Source: Chryseobacterium senegalense
Lineage (GTDB): Bacteria > Bacteroidota > Bacteroidia > Flavobacteriales > Weeksellaceae
Assembly (NCBI GenBank): GCA_001403755.1
Contig: CYUH01000014.1
Location: forward strand, 186,001-250,000
Direction of reading: 5' to 3'
DNA: 64,000 bases
The notes under the pieces are model-generated. The model was given only the letters and a program-made list of their open reading frames with translations, was not told the origin of the DNA and did not search any database. Numbering within the stretch: position 1 is the first letter of the stretch; each line of letters starts with the position of its first letter. Both the position numbers and the translations under genes were made by a program. Positions 8,504-17,433 of the stretch are shown in pieces.

Positions 8504-9844
8504 TTAAAGACTCAAAGGAATTCCCGCATAGAAATTCAAAAGTTTCATGCTGAACAGATAATTATATTTTGCCTGAGCAACGGCTCCTTGGGCATTTGCA
8601 TAGTTATTTCTGGCAATGTTCAGGTCATAAATCGTGGTTCTTCCCACGGCAAAACTTTTTTCTGCAAAGTCAACCGCAAGTTTCGAACTTCTCTCGGCTT
8701 CCACTGCCGCAAGGTAATTTTCATAGTTGCTTTCAGCATCAAATTGAGCTTTCTGAACATTTTGCAAAACCTCCTGTTTCTGCTGTAGCAAAGAATTTTT
8801 AGCAATATCTTCATTAATCTTCGATTGCTCTACCTGAAGTTTGGTAATTCCTTTGTTAAAAATAGGAATAGTAGCAGACAAGCCCAATTGTTGCCCGAAA
8901 TTGTCTTTGTATTGTTTAAAGAAACCCGTTTGCTGAATTTTATTTCCGTTAATGTCGTTCCCGGCATTCATTGCATAAAAATAAGATGTTCCCAATCCTG
9001 CATTTGCAAGAACAGTCGGCCAGAAAGCAGTTTTCGTAATTTCGGTTTGTGCTTCAGATGATTTGATGCGGTTTTCGGCTGCTTTTATTTGAGGTTGGTT
9101 TTCGTAAGCTATATTGATGATATTTTCCGCTGAAAAAAGAGGAGCGTCTAATGCATTGTCGACAGCAACTTCTTGAATGTCAAAGTTTTTGTACTCGGTT
9201 AGTTGAAGAAGCATGGCCAAAGCAAATAAACTTCGGTTCGTATTGATTTCAGCAGTTTTTACATTTTGTTTTTCTCTTGCGAGCGCGGCTTCCGCTTCTG
9301 CTAAAATCGTTTGTGGAGTGGTTCCAACTTCGGTGGTTATTTTTGCTCTTTTGTAGAGTTTATCGGCATTTTCAAGGGCGCTTTCGGAAATTTTGGTAAT
9401 TTCTCGATTCAGCAATACAGATAGATATTGTTGAGCAATTTGTAGTGAAATATCATTTTTAATTCTTTCCAAATCAAATTTGCTCGCCTCAACTTCAAAT
9501 TCAGTTTTTCTGATGTTTTTTTCTAAGCGACCATTATTAAAAACCAAAATATCTGCTCCCACACTCGCACTGTTGCTGAAATTATCGTTTCTATTGGTGG
9601 TCCCGAAAACATCTCTACCTTGTCCGAAAGATGCGGTGTTACTGAGATTCCCAGAAATTGAAGGCAAATATTCTCGCTTAGCGATCTGTAAAGAGTTATT
9701 TTGTGTCCTAGTATTTAATTGGTTCTGAAGAACTTGCAGATTATTTTCTAAAGCGTAATTTACACACTCCTGCAGCGACCATTTTTTCTGAGAAAAGGAA
9801 TAAACGCTTGCGAAACTCATCAAAAGAACTGCAATTTTTTTCAT
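8504..9844 (-). CDS. TolC-family outer membrane efflux protein
   Basis: 446 aa with a Sec signal peptide (MKKIAVLLMSFASVYSFSQ). The body is two tandem OEP repeats of long helices and short beta strands: W-S-L-Q-E-C-V-N-Y-A-L near residue 23 opens the first, and a second NIAYENQPQIKAAE-type motif opens the repeat in the middle. Outer membrane channel for a tripartite exporter or a type I system. No membrane-fusion or inner-membrane pump gene is adjacent, which is unusual since these normally sit together. Confidence 0.9.
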   Translation of the reverse strand: MKKIAVLLMSFASVYSFSQKKWSLQECVNYALENNLQVLQNQLNTRTQNNSLQIAKREYLPSISGNLSNTASFGQGRDVFGTTNRNDNFSNSASVGADILVFNNGRLEKNIRKTEFEVEASKFDLERIKNDISLQIAQQYLSVLLNREITKISESALENADKLYKRAKITTEVGTTPQTILAEAEAALAREKQNVKTAEINTNRSLFALAMLLQLTEYKNFDIQEVAVDNALDAPLFSAENIINIAYENQPQIKAAENRIKSSEAQTEITKTAFWPTVLANAGLGTSYFYAMNAGNDINGNKIQQTGFFKQYKDNFGQQLGLSATIPIFNKGITKLQVEQSKINEDIAKNSLLQQKQEVLQNVQKAQFDAESNYENYLAAVEAERSSKLAVDFAEKSFAVGRTTIYDLNIARNNYANAQGAVAQAKYNYLFSMKLLNFYAGIPLSL

Positions 9845-9884
9845 GGGGAATTTTACAGAATAAGACGATTTTTTTGCTTAATTG

Positions 9885-10277
9885 TTACAATTGGGCTTGT
9901 AATTCATTAATTCTGGAAACAATAGGCATTGAAAATATTCCACTTTGCTGCAAATACATTTCATAGAAAGTTTTCGCTTTATGTGCAAAATCGACACTTG
10001 GATTTTTTTTATTTTTAAAGTAAAATAAATGTCCCAACAGTTCCAAATAAGGAACGTGGTGGGATTTATCTTTTTCATTAATTAATTTGATAATTTCAGC
10101 CGAAGATTGAGAAGCAAGTGTTTCAAAACTCATCTTGAAAGTATCATTCATATTGGTGTCGAAAATTCTTTCCCATTCTGAAAGTTCCCCTTCATTTTTA
10201 CCGCCCAATATCATCTTCGAAAGAAATTCCGAAAATTGCTTTACAATTCTGATAACGTAATCTTTATCGTGGATCAT
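9885..10277 (-). CDS. Small cytoplasmic protein of unknown function
   Basis: 130 aa, probably all alpha-helical, no signal peptide or membrane segment. It begins MIHDKDYVIRIVKQFSEFLSK, a pattern of D-Y-x-x-R-x-x-x-x-F-x-x-F-L that I have seen in small uncharacterised families (for example DUF6483-like proteins), but I cannot assign it firmly. The second half may be a TPR-like helical hairpin. It lies 23 bases after the SpmA/SpmB gene and 40 bases before the TolC gene, all on the reverse strand. Confidence 0.7.
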   Translation of the reverse strand: MIHDKDYVIRIVKQFSEFLSKMILGGKNEGELSEWERIFDTNMNDTFKMSFETLASQSSAEIIKLINEKDKSHHVPYLELLGHLFYFKNKKNPSVDFAHKAKTFYEMYLQQSGIFSMPIVSRINELQAQL

Positions 10278-10300
10278 TTCAGGTTTTTTTTAAACAGATT

Positions 10301-11704
10301 TTAAGTAAAGAAAATGTAAGCCAAGATCACGGAGGTGATGATGCCGACCAAGTCCGCCAAAAGCATTGCGGTAACGGTATATCGCGTATTTTTGATTCCC
10401 ACTGCTCCGAAATATACCGCAATGACATAGAAAGTGGTATCCGAACTTCCCTGCAAAACCGCCGCAAGCCGACCTTGAAAACTGTCCGCACCGAAAGTTT
10501 GCATCGTATCTACCATCATTCCTCGTGCTCCGGAACCGGAAAGCGGTTTGATTAAAGCGGTAGGTAAACCATCTACAAAACGTGTATCAAACCCAACTAC
10601 GGCTGCAACCCATTTCATCCCGTCGATGAGTACATCGAAAACTCCGGAAGTTCGAAGAAGCGAAATGGCGATCAACATTCCCACTAAATAGGGAATAATC
10701 TTCACACAAGTCCAAAAACCTTCTTTTGCTCCATCAATAAATGCATCGAACACGTTTATTTTTTTATAAACTCCACCCAAAACGATGGCAAAAAAGATGA
10801 GCAGAATAATTCCGTTGCTTAAAAGCATGCTGAAATTATCCAATCCTTCTTTAGTTAAATTTAATAGGTAAACTACTAATAATCCGATGATTGCGGATAT
10901 TCCACCAACGTAAGCAATCACGATTGGTTGAAGTAAATTAATTTTCTGATAAAGTGATACCACAATCATCGCAGCCATGGTCGCAGAAAAAGTAGCAATC
11001 ATACACGGAAGAAAAATATCGGTTGGCGTTTGCGATCCCATCGAAGCTCGAATCGCGATGATGGAAACCGGTATCAGCGTCAAACCTCCTGCGTGAAGGC
11101 AAAGAAACATAATCTGAGAATTGCTGGCTTTTTCTTTATCTGCGTTTAATGTTTGCAAACTTTCCATGGCTTTCAATCCAAAAGGAGTTGCTGCATTATC
11201 GAGGCCCAATAAATTTGCCGAAAAGTTAAGCAACATATGCCCAAAAGAAGGATGATTTTTCGGGATTTCCGGGAATAATTTTGAGAAAAATGGTTGAATT
11301 AATCTGGATAACAAATTGATTCCGCCAGCTTTTTCAGCGATGCTCATAAAACCCATAAAAAGTGTCATAATTCCGATTAAACCAAGACATATTTTCACCG
11401 CAGTTTCGGAGGTGCCGATCACTCCATCGGTTTCTTGAATGCGATAAACTGCAACATTTGTTTTTGCAGAATCGGCTTTATAGTGAATCCTGTTTTCATC
11501 AAATTCGGATTTCAAAAGCAAACTTGCTTTCAGATCTGGCGATAATTCGTTGATGTTTTTAGTCGCAATTTGTACGGTGTCGCCACTTTTTCCAACAACC
11601 ATATCATTGTAAATTGCTTTGTAATGATCGGAAAATAAATATTTTATACTTGCAACCAATATTGCGATAATGATAAATGCACTCCAAATTCTGCTTAAGA
11701 CCAT
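10301..11704 (-). CDS. SpmA/SpmB fusion, nucleoside-recognition (Gate) membrane protein
   Basis: 467 aa polytopic membrane protein. An N-terminal helix (about 6-24) is followed by a roughly 70-residue extracytoplasmic segment, then two Gate domains: the first (about 110-270) matches SpmA with L-G-L-D-N-A-A-T-P-F-G, the second (about 290-467) matches SpmB with the G-S-G-A-R-G and G-S-S-D-T-T-F-Y motifs. The two halves are separate spore maturation proteins in Firmicutes and are fused in many Gram-negative bacteria. This organism type does not make spores, so the transported molecule is unknown. Confidence 0.85.
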   Translation of the reverse strand: MVLSRIWSAFIIIAILVASIKYLFSDHYKAIYNDMVVGKSGDTVQIATKNINELSPDLKASLLLKSEFDENRIHYKADSAKTNVAVYRIQETDGVIGTSETAVKICLGLIGIMTLFMGFMSIAEKAGGINLLSRLIQPFFSKLFPEIPKNHPSFGHMLLNFSANLLGLDNAATPFGLKAMESLQTLNADKEKASNSQIMFLCLHAGGLTLIPVSIIAIRASMGSQTPTDIFLPCMIATFSATMAAMIVVSLYQKINLLQPIVIAYVGGISAIIGLLVVYLLNLTKEGLDNFSMLLSNGIILLIFFAIVLGGVYKKINVFDAFIDGAKEGFWTCVKIIPYLVGMLIAISLLRTSGVFDVLIDGMKWVAAVVGFDTRFVDGLPTALIKPLSGSGARGMMVDTMQTFGADSFQGRLAAVLQGSSDTTFYVIAVYFGAVGIKNTRYTVTAMLLADLVGIITSVILAYIFFT

Positions 11705-11802
11705 TTTCTGAAAATTTTGATAAAAATAACCAAAAACTTCAAGCTATCTCGTTTTCCTGATAAAATTTAAAGGATTTAGGTGTTTCTATTAAAAGCTTTA
11801 AT

Positions 11803-12846
11803 CTAAAAAAGTTTCAGTTGCTGCGTTTTGCTGCCAGTAAAATTTTCTGTGGAAAGTGTTGGAAATGCCTTGTCTGCAAAATATTTTCTTTTACCTAAAG
11901 CAAAAGTGTGGTGAATCATTTCTGCGATATTTCCTTCGCCTTGATATCTTTGGTGGAACCTTTTGTCGCCGAGGTTTCCGCCATGCAAAGGCCGAATGAG
12001 ATTGATTACTTTTTGGGCTCTGTCGGGAAAATTGGCATGAATCCATTGCATAAAAATGGGTTCAACCGTATCATTCAATCGAACTAAAGAATAACCGAAA
12101 TTCTGTGCGCCTTTTTCGGAAATGGTTTTTAGAATGTTCAAACTCTCGTCGCTCGTTAATCCTGGAATTACCGGCGACACCATCACTCCTGTTGGAATTT
12201 TGTTTTCACTTAGAATTTCAATTGCCTTAAGTTTATTTTTGGTGGAAGAGGTTCGAGGTTCCATCTTACGTCGTATTTCTTCATTCATCGTCGGAATACT
12301 TAGCGAAACAGAAACCAAATTCTGCTCTGCCAAAGGTTTTAAAATGTCCAGATCCCTCAATACCAAAGCATTCTTGGTTAAAATAGAAACAGGATGCCGA
12401 TAGTCCAAACAAAGTTGCAGAAGTTTACGGGTAAGTTCGAAAGTTCTCTCTGCAGGTTGATAACAGTCGGTATTTCCGGAAAGCGTGATCGTTTTTGGTG
12501 AATAATTTTTCTTCTGAAAAAATTGCTCAAGAAGCTCGGGAGCGTTTTTCTTGACCATGATTTTTCTTTCAAAATCTACACCTGCAGAAAATCCCCAATA
12601 TTCGTGCGTAGGGCGAGCAAAACAATAAGAGCAACCGTGTTCGCAACCTTGATACGGATTCATAGAATATTCCATCTTTAAATCCGGACTTTTCACTTCG
12701 TTTACAATTGTTTTAGGAAAAACTTCGGTGAAATGGGTTTTTATCTGTTGAAAATCTTCCTCTTCTGGTTCAAAAGTGTACCGGTCGAAACGGTTGTGTT
12801 CGTTTCGCTGCGCACCTTGACCTTTGATAAAATTTTCGTTTTTCAT
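11803..12846 (-). CDS. PA0069-family radical SAM protein
   Basis: 347 aa. The iron-sulfur cluster motif C-x3-C-x2-C is visible in GCEHGCSYCF (about residues 68-77), within the N-P-Y-Q-G-C-x-H-G-C-x-Y-C-F-A-R-P context typical of this family, which is distantly related to spore photoproduct lyase. The rest is the partial TIM barrel (TLSGNTDCYQPAE, SVSLSIPTMNE). Substrate unknown. It is 98 bases upstream of the SpmA/SpmB gene on the same strand. Confidence 0.88.
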   Translation of the reverse strand: MKNENFIKGQGAQRNEHNRFDRYTFEPEEEDFQQIKTHFTEVFPKTIVNEVKSPDLKMEYSMNPYQGCEHGCSYCFARPTHEYWGFSAGVDFERKIMVKKNAPELLEQFFQKKNYSPKTITLSGNTDCYQPAERTFELTRKLLQLCLDYRHPVSILTKNALVLRDLDILKPLAEQNLVSVSLSIPTMNEEIRRKMEPRTSSTKNKLKAIEILSENKIPTGVMVSPVIPGLTSDESLNILKTISEKGAQNFGYSLVRLNDTVEPIFMQWIHANFPDRAQKVINLIRPLHGGNLGDKRFHQRYQGEGNIAEMIHHTFALGKRKYFADKAFPTLSTENFTGSKTQQLKLF

Positions 12847-12918
12847 AAAATTGATAGAGTAAATTTAGAAGTTTTGCTTAGTAAAGTAATAAGTTTTAAG
12901 GCGTCAGTTTTCCACAAA

Positions 12919-12948
12919 AAATCCTGAATTCAAACGAAATCAGGATTT
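12919..12948 (-). terminator. Terminator for the 64-aa membrane protein gene
   Basis: 9-bp stem (AAATCCTGA at 12919-12927 with TCAGGATTT at 12940-12948); on the reverse strand it is followed by six Ts. Confidence 0.75.
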
Positions 12949-12969
12949 ATTAGCTTATATCTTAATTTT

Positions 12970-13164
12970 TTAAAGCATGGCCAAATATTCCACGCCGTGA
13001 TTCCCGTCTTCTTTTTTCTTTTCCTCGAAATGGCGGTGAAAATCAGAATAATAATCGTAGTATTCCTGGTGTTTTCGGGAAATAAACTTCTTGATTCCGA
13101 AAATCCCTAAGCCCAATATTACTCCTACACTTCCTGCCAATAAAATTCCTGTTTCTTTTTTCAT
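12970..13164 (-). CDS. Small single-pass membrane protein, unknown
   Basis: 64 aa. One hydrophobic glycine-rich helix (about residues 6-24, GILLAGSVGVILGLGIFG) followed by a Lys/Arg stop-transfer signal and a hydrophilic, histidine- and tyrosine-rich tail ending VEYLAML. The layout resembles short YtxH-like proteins but no motif is decisive. A clear terminator follows it, which supports it being a real, monocistronic gene. Confidence 0.7.
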   Translation of the reverse strand: MKKETGILLAGSVGVILGLGIFGIKKFISRKHQEYYDYYSDFHRHFEEKKKEDGNHGVEYLAML

Positions 13165-13276
13165 ATTTCTTTTGTTATGAGCATAAAGTTAAGCAAATTA
13201 CATACCTTTTAAGTATTAAATAATCGTAAAGTTTGTTAATGTTTTTGTCTTTAATTTTTAATTAGGATAAATTTTA

Positions 13277-13284
13277 TAAATTTG
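13277..13284 (+). promoter_or_regulatory. Putative -7 element for the prolyl oligopeptidase gene
   Basis: TAAATTTG, an exact TAnnTTTG match, 17 bases before the ATG. The nearest TTTG upstream is 29 bases away, too far for a normal -33. Confidence 0.4.
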
Positions 13285-13301
13285 GTAAAACTGAAGTATT
13301 A

Positions 13302-15416
13302 ATGAAAAAAGTGATCTTTACAGCTTCTGTAGCTGTCTTAGCATTGAACATGATGAATGCTCAAAATCTCCATTCTAATTTGAAATATCCAGAAACCAAA
13401 AAGATTTCCCACACCGATGAATATTTCGGTAATAAAGTTGCGGATCCTTATCGCTGGTTAGAAGACGACCGTGCCGTTGATACCAAAGATTGGGTACAGC
13501 GAGAAGTGGCTTTTACCAATGATTATCTGAAAAAAATTCCGTTCCGGGAAGAAATTCGTACTCAGTTAAAAGACATTTGGAATTACGAAAAAATTGGAGC
13601 GCCTTTTAAGGAAGGAGATTATACTTATTTTTATAAAAACGACGGTCTGCAAGCGCAATCTGTACTATACAGAACCGATAAATCAGGTAAAACCGAAGTT
13701 TTCCTCGATCCAAATAAATTTTCAGAAAAAGGAACGACTTCGTTAGCCGGCGTTTCATTCAACAAAAAAGGAACTCTGGTAGCTTATTCAATTTCCGAAG
13801 GCGGAAGCGACTGGAACAAAATCATTATTCTAAACGCTATTACAAAGGAAAAAATTGATGAAACGATTGTTGATGTGAAATTTTGCGGAGCTTCTTGGTT
13901 GGGAGACGAAGGATTTTATTATTCAAGCTACGACAAGCCGAAAGGTAGCGAACTTTCCGCAAAAACGGATATGCATAAAGTGTATTTCCACAAGTTGGGA
14001 ACCAAACAATCGCAAGATAAATTGATCGTCGGAGGCGAAAATTTCAAGCGAAGATATATGGGAATTGGGGTTTCTGATGATGAAAGATTCGAGATTTTGA
14101 GTGCATCCGAAGCAACAAGCGGGAATGAACTTTACATTAAAGATTTAAAGAAAAAAACTGATTTTCTAGCCATTCAGAAAGGTTATGATTTCAACACGGA
14201 TTTCATCGATTCCAAAGGTGATTTTATTTACGCTTTAACCGATAAAAACGCGCCCAATATGCGTTTGGTTAAATTCAACATTAATCAGCCGGATATTTGG
14301 GTTGATGTAATTCCGGAAACAGATAATGTACTGAATGTTTCGACAGGAGGCGGATATATTTTTGCAAAATACATCAAAGATGCAGTAACCTCAGTGAAAC
14401 AGTTTGACTATGATGGCAAACTCATCCGAACCATAGATTTGCCAGGCATTGGAACCGCTTCCGGATTCGGTGGAAAGGAAAAAGAGAAAGATCTTTATTT
14501 TTCCTTTACCAATTATATCACACCGGGAACGATTTATAAATTCAACGTAGAAACCGGAAAATCAGAAACTTATCAGAAGCCGAAGGTGAAATTTAATCCT
14601 GAAGATTATATTTCCGAACAGGTTTTCTATACATCAAAAGACGGAACCAAAGTTCCGATGATGATTAATTATAAAAAAGGTACAAAACTCGATGGAAAAA
14701 ACCCGACTATTCTTTATTCTTATGGAGGTTTCAACATCAGTTTACAGCCGGCATTCTCTGTAGTGAATGCAATATGGATGGAAAATGGCGGAATTTATGC
14801 CGTTCCGAACATCCGTGGTGGTGGCGAATACGGAAAAAAATGGCACGATGCAGGAACGAAAATGCAAAAGAAAAATGTGTTTGAAGATTTCATCGCAGCC
14901 GGCGAATATCTGCAAAGTAAAGGCTACACTTCCAAAGAATATATGGCGCTTTCCGGACGTTCAAATGGTGGACTTTTGGTAGGTGCTACGATGACGATGC
15001 GCCCGGATTTGGCAAAAGTAGCTTTCCCGGGAGTGGGCGTTTTGGATATGCTGAGGTATAACAAATTTACCGCCGGAGCAGGTTGGAGCTACGATTATGG
15101 AACCGCGGAAGACAGCAAAGAAATGTTTGAATATTTAAAATCTTATTCACCAGTGCATAACGTAAAAAAAGGAGTTTGCTATCCTTCAACGATGATTATT
15201 ACCAGTGATCATGATGATCGTGTTGTGCCGGCTCATTCATTCAAATTTGGAGCTGAACTTCAGGAAAAACAATCTTGTAACAATCCGGTTTTGGTCAGAA
15301 TTGAAGTAAATGCAGGACACGGAGCGGGTAGAAGTACCGACCAAGTCATTGGCGAAAATGCTGATTTGCTAAGTTTTGCCTTATATGAAATGGGTGTTAA
15401 AAAATTAAAAAAGTAG
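13302..15416 (+). CDS. Prolyl oligopeptidase family serine peptidase (S9A)
   Basis: 704 aa with a signal peptide (about residues 1-20, ending MMNAQ), so periplasmic or exported. The N-terminal part carries the YPETKK...DPYRWLED opening of S9A enzymes, followed by the seven-bladed propeller (about 80-430) and the alpha/beta hydrolase domain. Catalytic serine S554 in G-R-S-N-G-G, aspartate within D636-H-D-D-R, histidine H673 in A-G-H-G-A-G. Cuts after proline in peptides. Monocistronic, with its own promoter element and terminator. Confidence 0.92.
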   Translation: MKKVIFTASVAVLALNMMNAQNLHSNLKYPETKKISHTDEYFGNKVADPYRWLEDDRAVDTKDWVQREVAFTNDYLKKIPFREEIRTQLKDIWNYEKIGAPFKEGDYTYFYKNDGLQAQSVLYRTDKSGKTEVFLDPNKFSEKGTTSLAGVSFNKKGTLVAYSISEGGSDWNKIIILNAITKEKIDETIVDVKFCGASWLGDEGFYYSSYDKPKGSELSAKTDMHKVYFHKLGTKQSQDKLIVGGENFKRRYMGIGVSDDERFEILSASEATSGNELYIKDLKKKTDFLAIQKGYDFNTDFIDSKGDFIYALTDKNAPNMRLVKFNINQPDIWVDVIPETDNVLNVSTGGGYIFAKYIKDAVTSVKQFDYDGKLIRTIDLPGIGTASGFGGKEKEKDLYFSFTNYITPGTIYKFNVETGKSETYQKPKVKFNPEDYISEQVFYTSKDGTKVPMMINYKKGTKLDGKNPTILYSYGGFNISLQPAFSVVNAIWMENGGIYAVPNIRGGGEYGKKWHDAGTKMQKKNVFEDFIAAGEYLQSKGYTSKEYMALSGRSNGGLLVGATMTMRPDLAKVAFPGVGVLDMLRYNKFTAGAGWSYDYGTAEDSKEMFEYLKSYSPVHNVKKGVCYPSTMIITSDHDDRVVPAHSFKFGAELQEKQSCNNPVLVRIEVNAGHGAGRSTDQVIGENADLLSFALYEMGVKKLKK

Positions 15417-15436
15417 ATGTTTAAATAATGATTAAT

Positions 15437-15469
15437 AAGAGACTTCCGGTAATTCGCTGGAAGTTTCTT
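15437..15469 (+). terminator. Terminator of the prolyl oligopeptidase gene
   Basis: 11-bp stem with one G-T pair (AAGAGACTTCC with GGAAGTTTCTT), followed by T-rich sequence. The remaining 170 bases up to mutL hold no gene that I can support. Confidence 0.7.
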
Positions 15470-15638
15470 TATTTAAAAAGAACAAATAAAATCAGTATTT
15501 TTACCGGTTGAAACTTTTGAAAAATATCAAAGATCGTGCAAGTTAGCGCTCATCTTTTAAGCGATTTTTATGGTAAAATCAAAGGTTTCAAAAGGGAAAT
15601 TAGGTCTAAAGTTTTTTCAAAACCCCAAATCTAATCGC

Positions 15639-15646
15639 TATTTTTG
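15639..15646 (+). promoter_or_regulatory. Putative -7 element for mutL
   Basis: TATTTTTG, 17 bases before the mutL ATG. No good -33 element. Confidence 0.4.
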
Positions 15647-15663
15647 CAGGATTATTATAGAAA

Positions 15664-17427
15664 ATGTCAGATATTATAAAACTTTTACCGGATCATGTTG
15701 CCAACCAAATCGCTGCCGGCGAAGTGGTACAAAGACCAGCATCTATTGTAAAAGAACTTATGGAAAATGCGATTGATGCAGGTGCTACGAAAGTGGAACT
15801 CATCATTCGTGATGCAGGGAAAAATCTTATCCAAGTAGTGGACAATGGTAGCGGCATGAGCGATACCGACGCCAGATTAGCTTTCGAAAGACACGCAACA
15901 TCCAAAATCACTAGTACAGAAGATATATTTAAAATTACAACGAAAGGCTTTCGTGGAGAAGCTTTGGCGTCTATTGCTGCGGTAGCTCAGGTTGAATTGA
16001 GAACCAAAACCAAAGATGCGACAATGGGAACCAATATTTATATCGAAGGTGGTGGTTTTCAGTTCCAGGAACCGATCCAAACTGCCGAAGGTTCTAATTT
16101 CCTAGTGAAAAACCTGTTTTATAATGTTCCGGCAAGGAGAAAATTTCTTAAAAATAATAACGTTGAATTCCGACATATCATTGACGAATTTCAGCGAGTT
16201 GCCTTGGCTCACGAAAATTTGGATTTTGAACTTTTTCATAATGATGATATCGTTTTTCGATTAAGAAAATCGAGTTTGTTACAAAGGATTGTGGAAATTT
16301 TCGGACGAAAATTACATCAGCTTTTAGTTCCAATCAAAGAAGATTTGGGCTGGATCAAACTGAACGGATTTGTGGCAAAACCCGAAGGTGCCAAAAAAGT
16401 TCGTGGCGAGCAATTTTTCTTTGTTAATGGCAGATATTTCCGCAGTGCTTATTTCAATAAAGCAGTTCAGGAAGCTTTTGAAGGTCTGCTTTTGCCGGGT
16501 TATATTCCGACATTTTTTCTTTTTCTAGAGTTAGATCCGGAAAAAGTTGATGTGAACATTCATCCTCAAAAAACGGAAGTAAAATTCGAAGACGAGAACT
16601 TAATTTTCGCTTTGGTACGTTCCACAATCAAAAAATCTTTAGGAATTTATAACGTTGCTCCAAGTTTAGATTTCGATCGAGACACGAGCATTGATGCCTT
16701 CGTTCATCAAAAAAGCAGCAGTAACGGAAGTTTCAAAGCTCCGGAAATCACCGTTGACCGAGACTACAACCCTTTTTTGGAAGAGCGTGTTTCTGCCGGT
16801 GAAACCCATGCGATTACAGAAATGTATCAACAAAATATTCCGGCGGAACCATCGAAAATCAACCTTTTTGAAGATGAAGATTTTGATGAAGATCTCATGC
16901 GTTTGCCCAATGGTTATTGGCTTTTCAACAAAAACGGGAAAACTTTAATGCTCGATTTGGGCAGAATGCATAGGCTCGTTGTAAGTGAAAGAAATGCCAA
17001 GAAAAAGCGCACGAGCGACAAGCATACGTTGCTGTTTTCTTTGGAATATCACATGAATGAAACCGAGAAAAATAAATTTCGTTCCATCAAAAAATACTTG
17101 CCAGAATTGGGTTTTGAGATGATTATCGCGAATGATAATGTTTTGAGGATTGATGCGGTTCCGGAAGGTTTGAAAGAAACCCAGGTTATGAAATTCATGG
17201 AAAATCTTTTTGAAATTTTAGAGTACAAAACGGAAGAAGAATTCCTGGATTTTTACCATAATCAATGGAATAAGATCCAAAGCAAATCCCGTTTCGATTT
17301 CCTTTATAAAATTGATGCTGAACAAGTTATCAGAGATTTTACAGAGCTCGGTTTTCCAGAGTTTTTACCAACAGGAAAAAGATGTTTCGTTGAAATTCCG
17401 CTCGACGAATTAAAAAATAAATTTTAG
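15664..17427 (+). CDS. mutL: DNA mismatch repair protein MutL
   Basis: 587 aa. The GHKL ATPase domain is complete: E31-x3-N35, D60-N-G-S-G64 and G95-F-R-G-E-A-L101. The transducer domain follows to about residue 330, then a linker, then a C-terminal dimerisation domain. In MutL proteins with nicking activity that last domain starts with D-Q-H-A-x2-E-x4-E; here the same place (about 428-442) reads MLDLGRMHRLVVSE, so the endonuclease metal site appears absent. The protein couples MutS mismatch recognition to later steps. It begins a tight forward operon with rhomboid (6-base gap), the EEP protein and two lipoproteins. Confidence 0.93.
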   Translation: MSDIIKLLPDHVANQIAAGEVVQRPASIVKELMENAIDAGATKVELIIRDAGKNLIQVVDNGSGMSDTDARLAFERHATSKITSTEDIFKITTKGFRGEALASIAAVAQVELRTKTKDATMGTNIYIEGGGFQFQEPIQTAEGSNFLVKNLFYNVPARRKFLKNNNVEFRHIIDEFQRVALAHENLDFELFHNDDIVFRLRKSSLLQRIVEIFGRKLHQLLVPIKEDLGWIKLNGFVAKPEGAKKVRGEQFFFVNGRYFRSAYFNKAVQEAFEGLLLPGYIPTFFLFLELDPEKVDVNIHPQKTEVKFEDENLIFALVRSTIKKSLGIYNVAPSLDFDRDTSIDAFVHQKSSSNGSFKAPEITVDRDYNPFLEERVSAGETHAITEMYQQNIPAEPSKINLFEDEDFDEDLMRLPNGYWLFNKNGKTLMLDLGRMHRLVVSERNAKKKRTSDKHTLLFSLEYHMNETEKNKFRSIKKYLPELGFEMIIANDNVLRIDAVPEGLKETQVMKFMENLFEILEYKTEEEFLDFYHNQWNKIQSKSRFDFLYKIDAEQVIRDFTELGFPEFLPTGKRCFVEIPLDELKNKF

Positions 17428-17433
17428 AAACAA

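Noticed and set aside
12970-13164. Toxin or phage holin
   Set aside because: A single glycine-rich helix with a hydrophilic tail and a terminator, but no partner gene or phage neighbour; left as unknown.
15570-15776. Open frame upstream of and overlapping mutL
   Set aside because: Overlaps the mutL ATPase start in another frame and has no conserved features.
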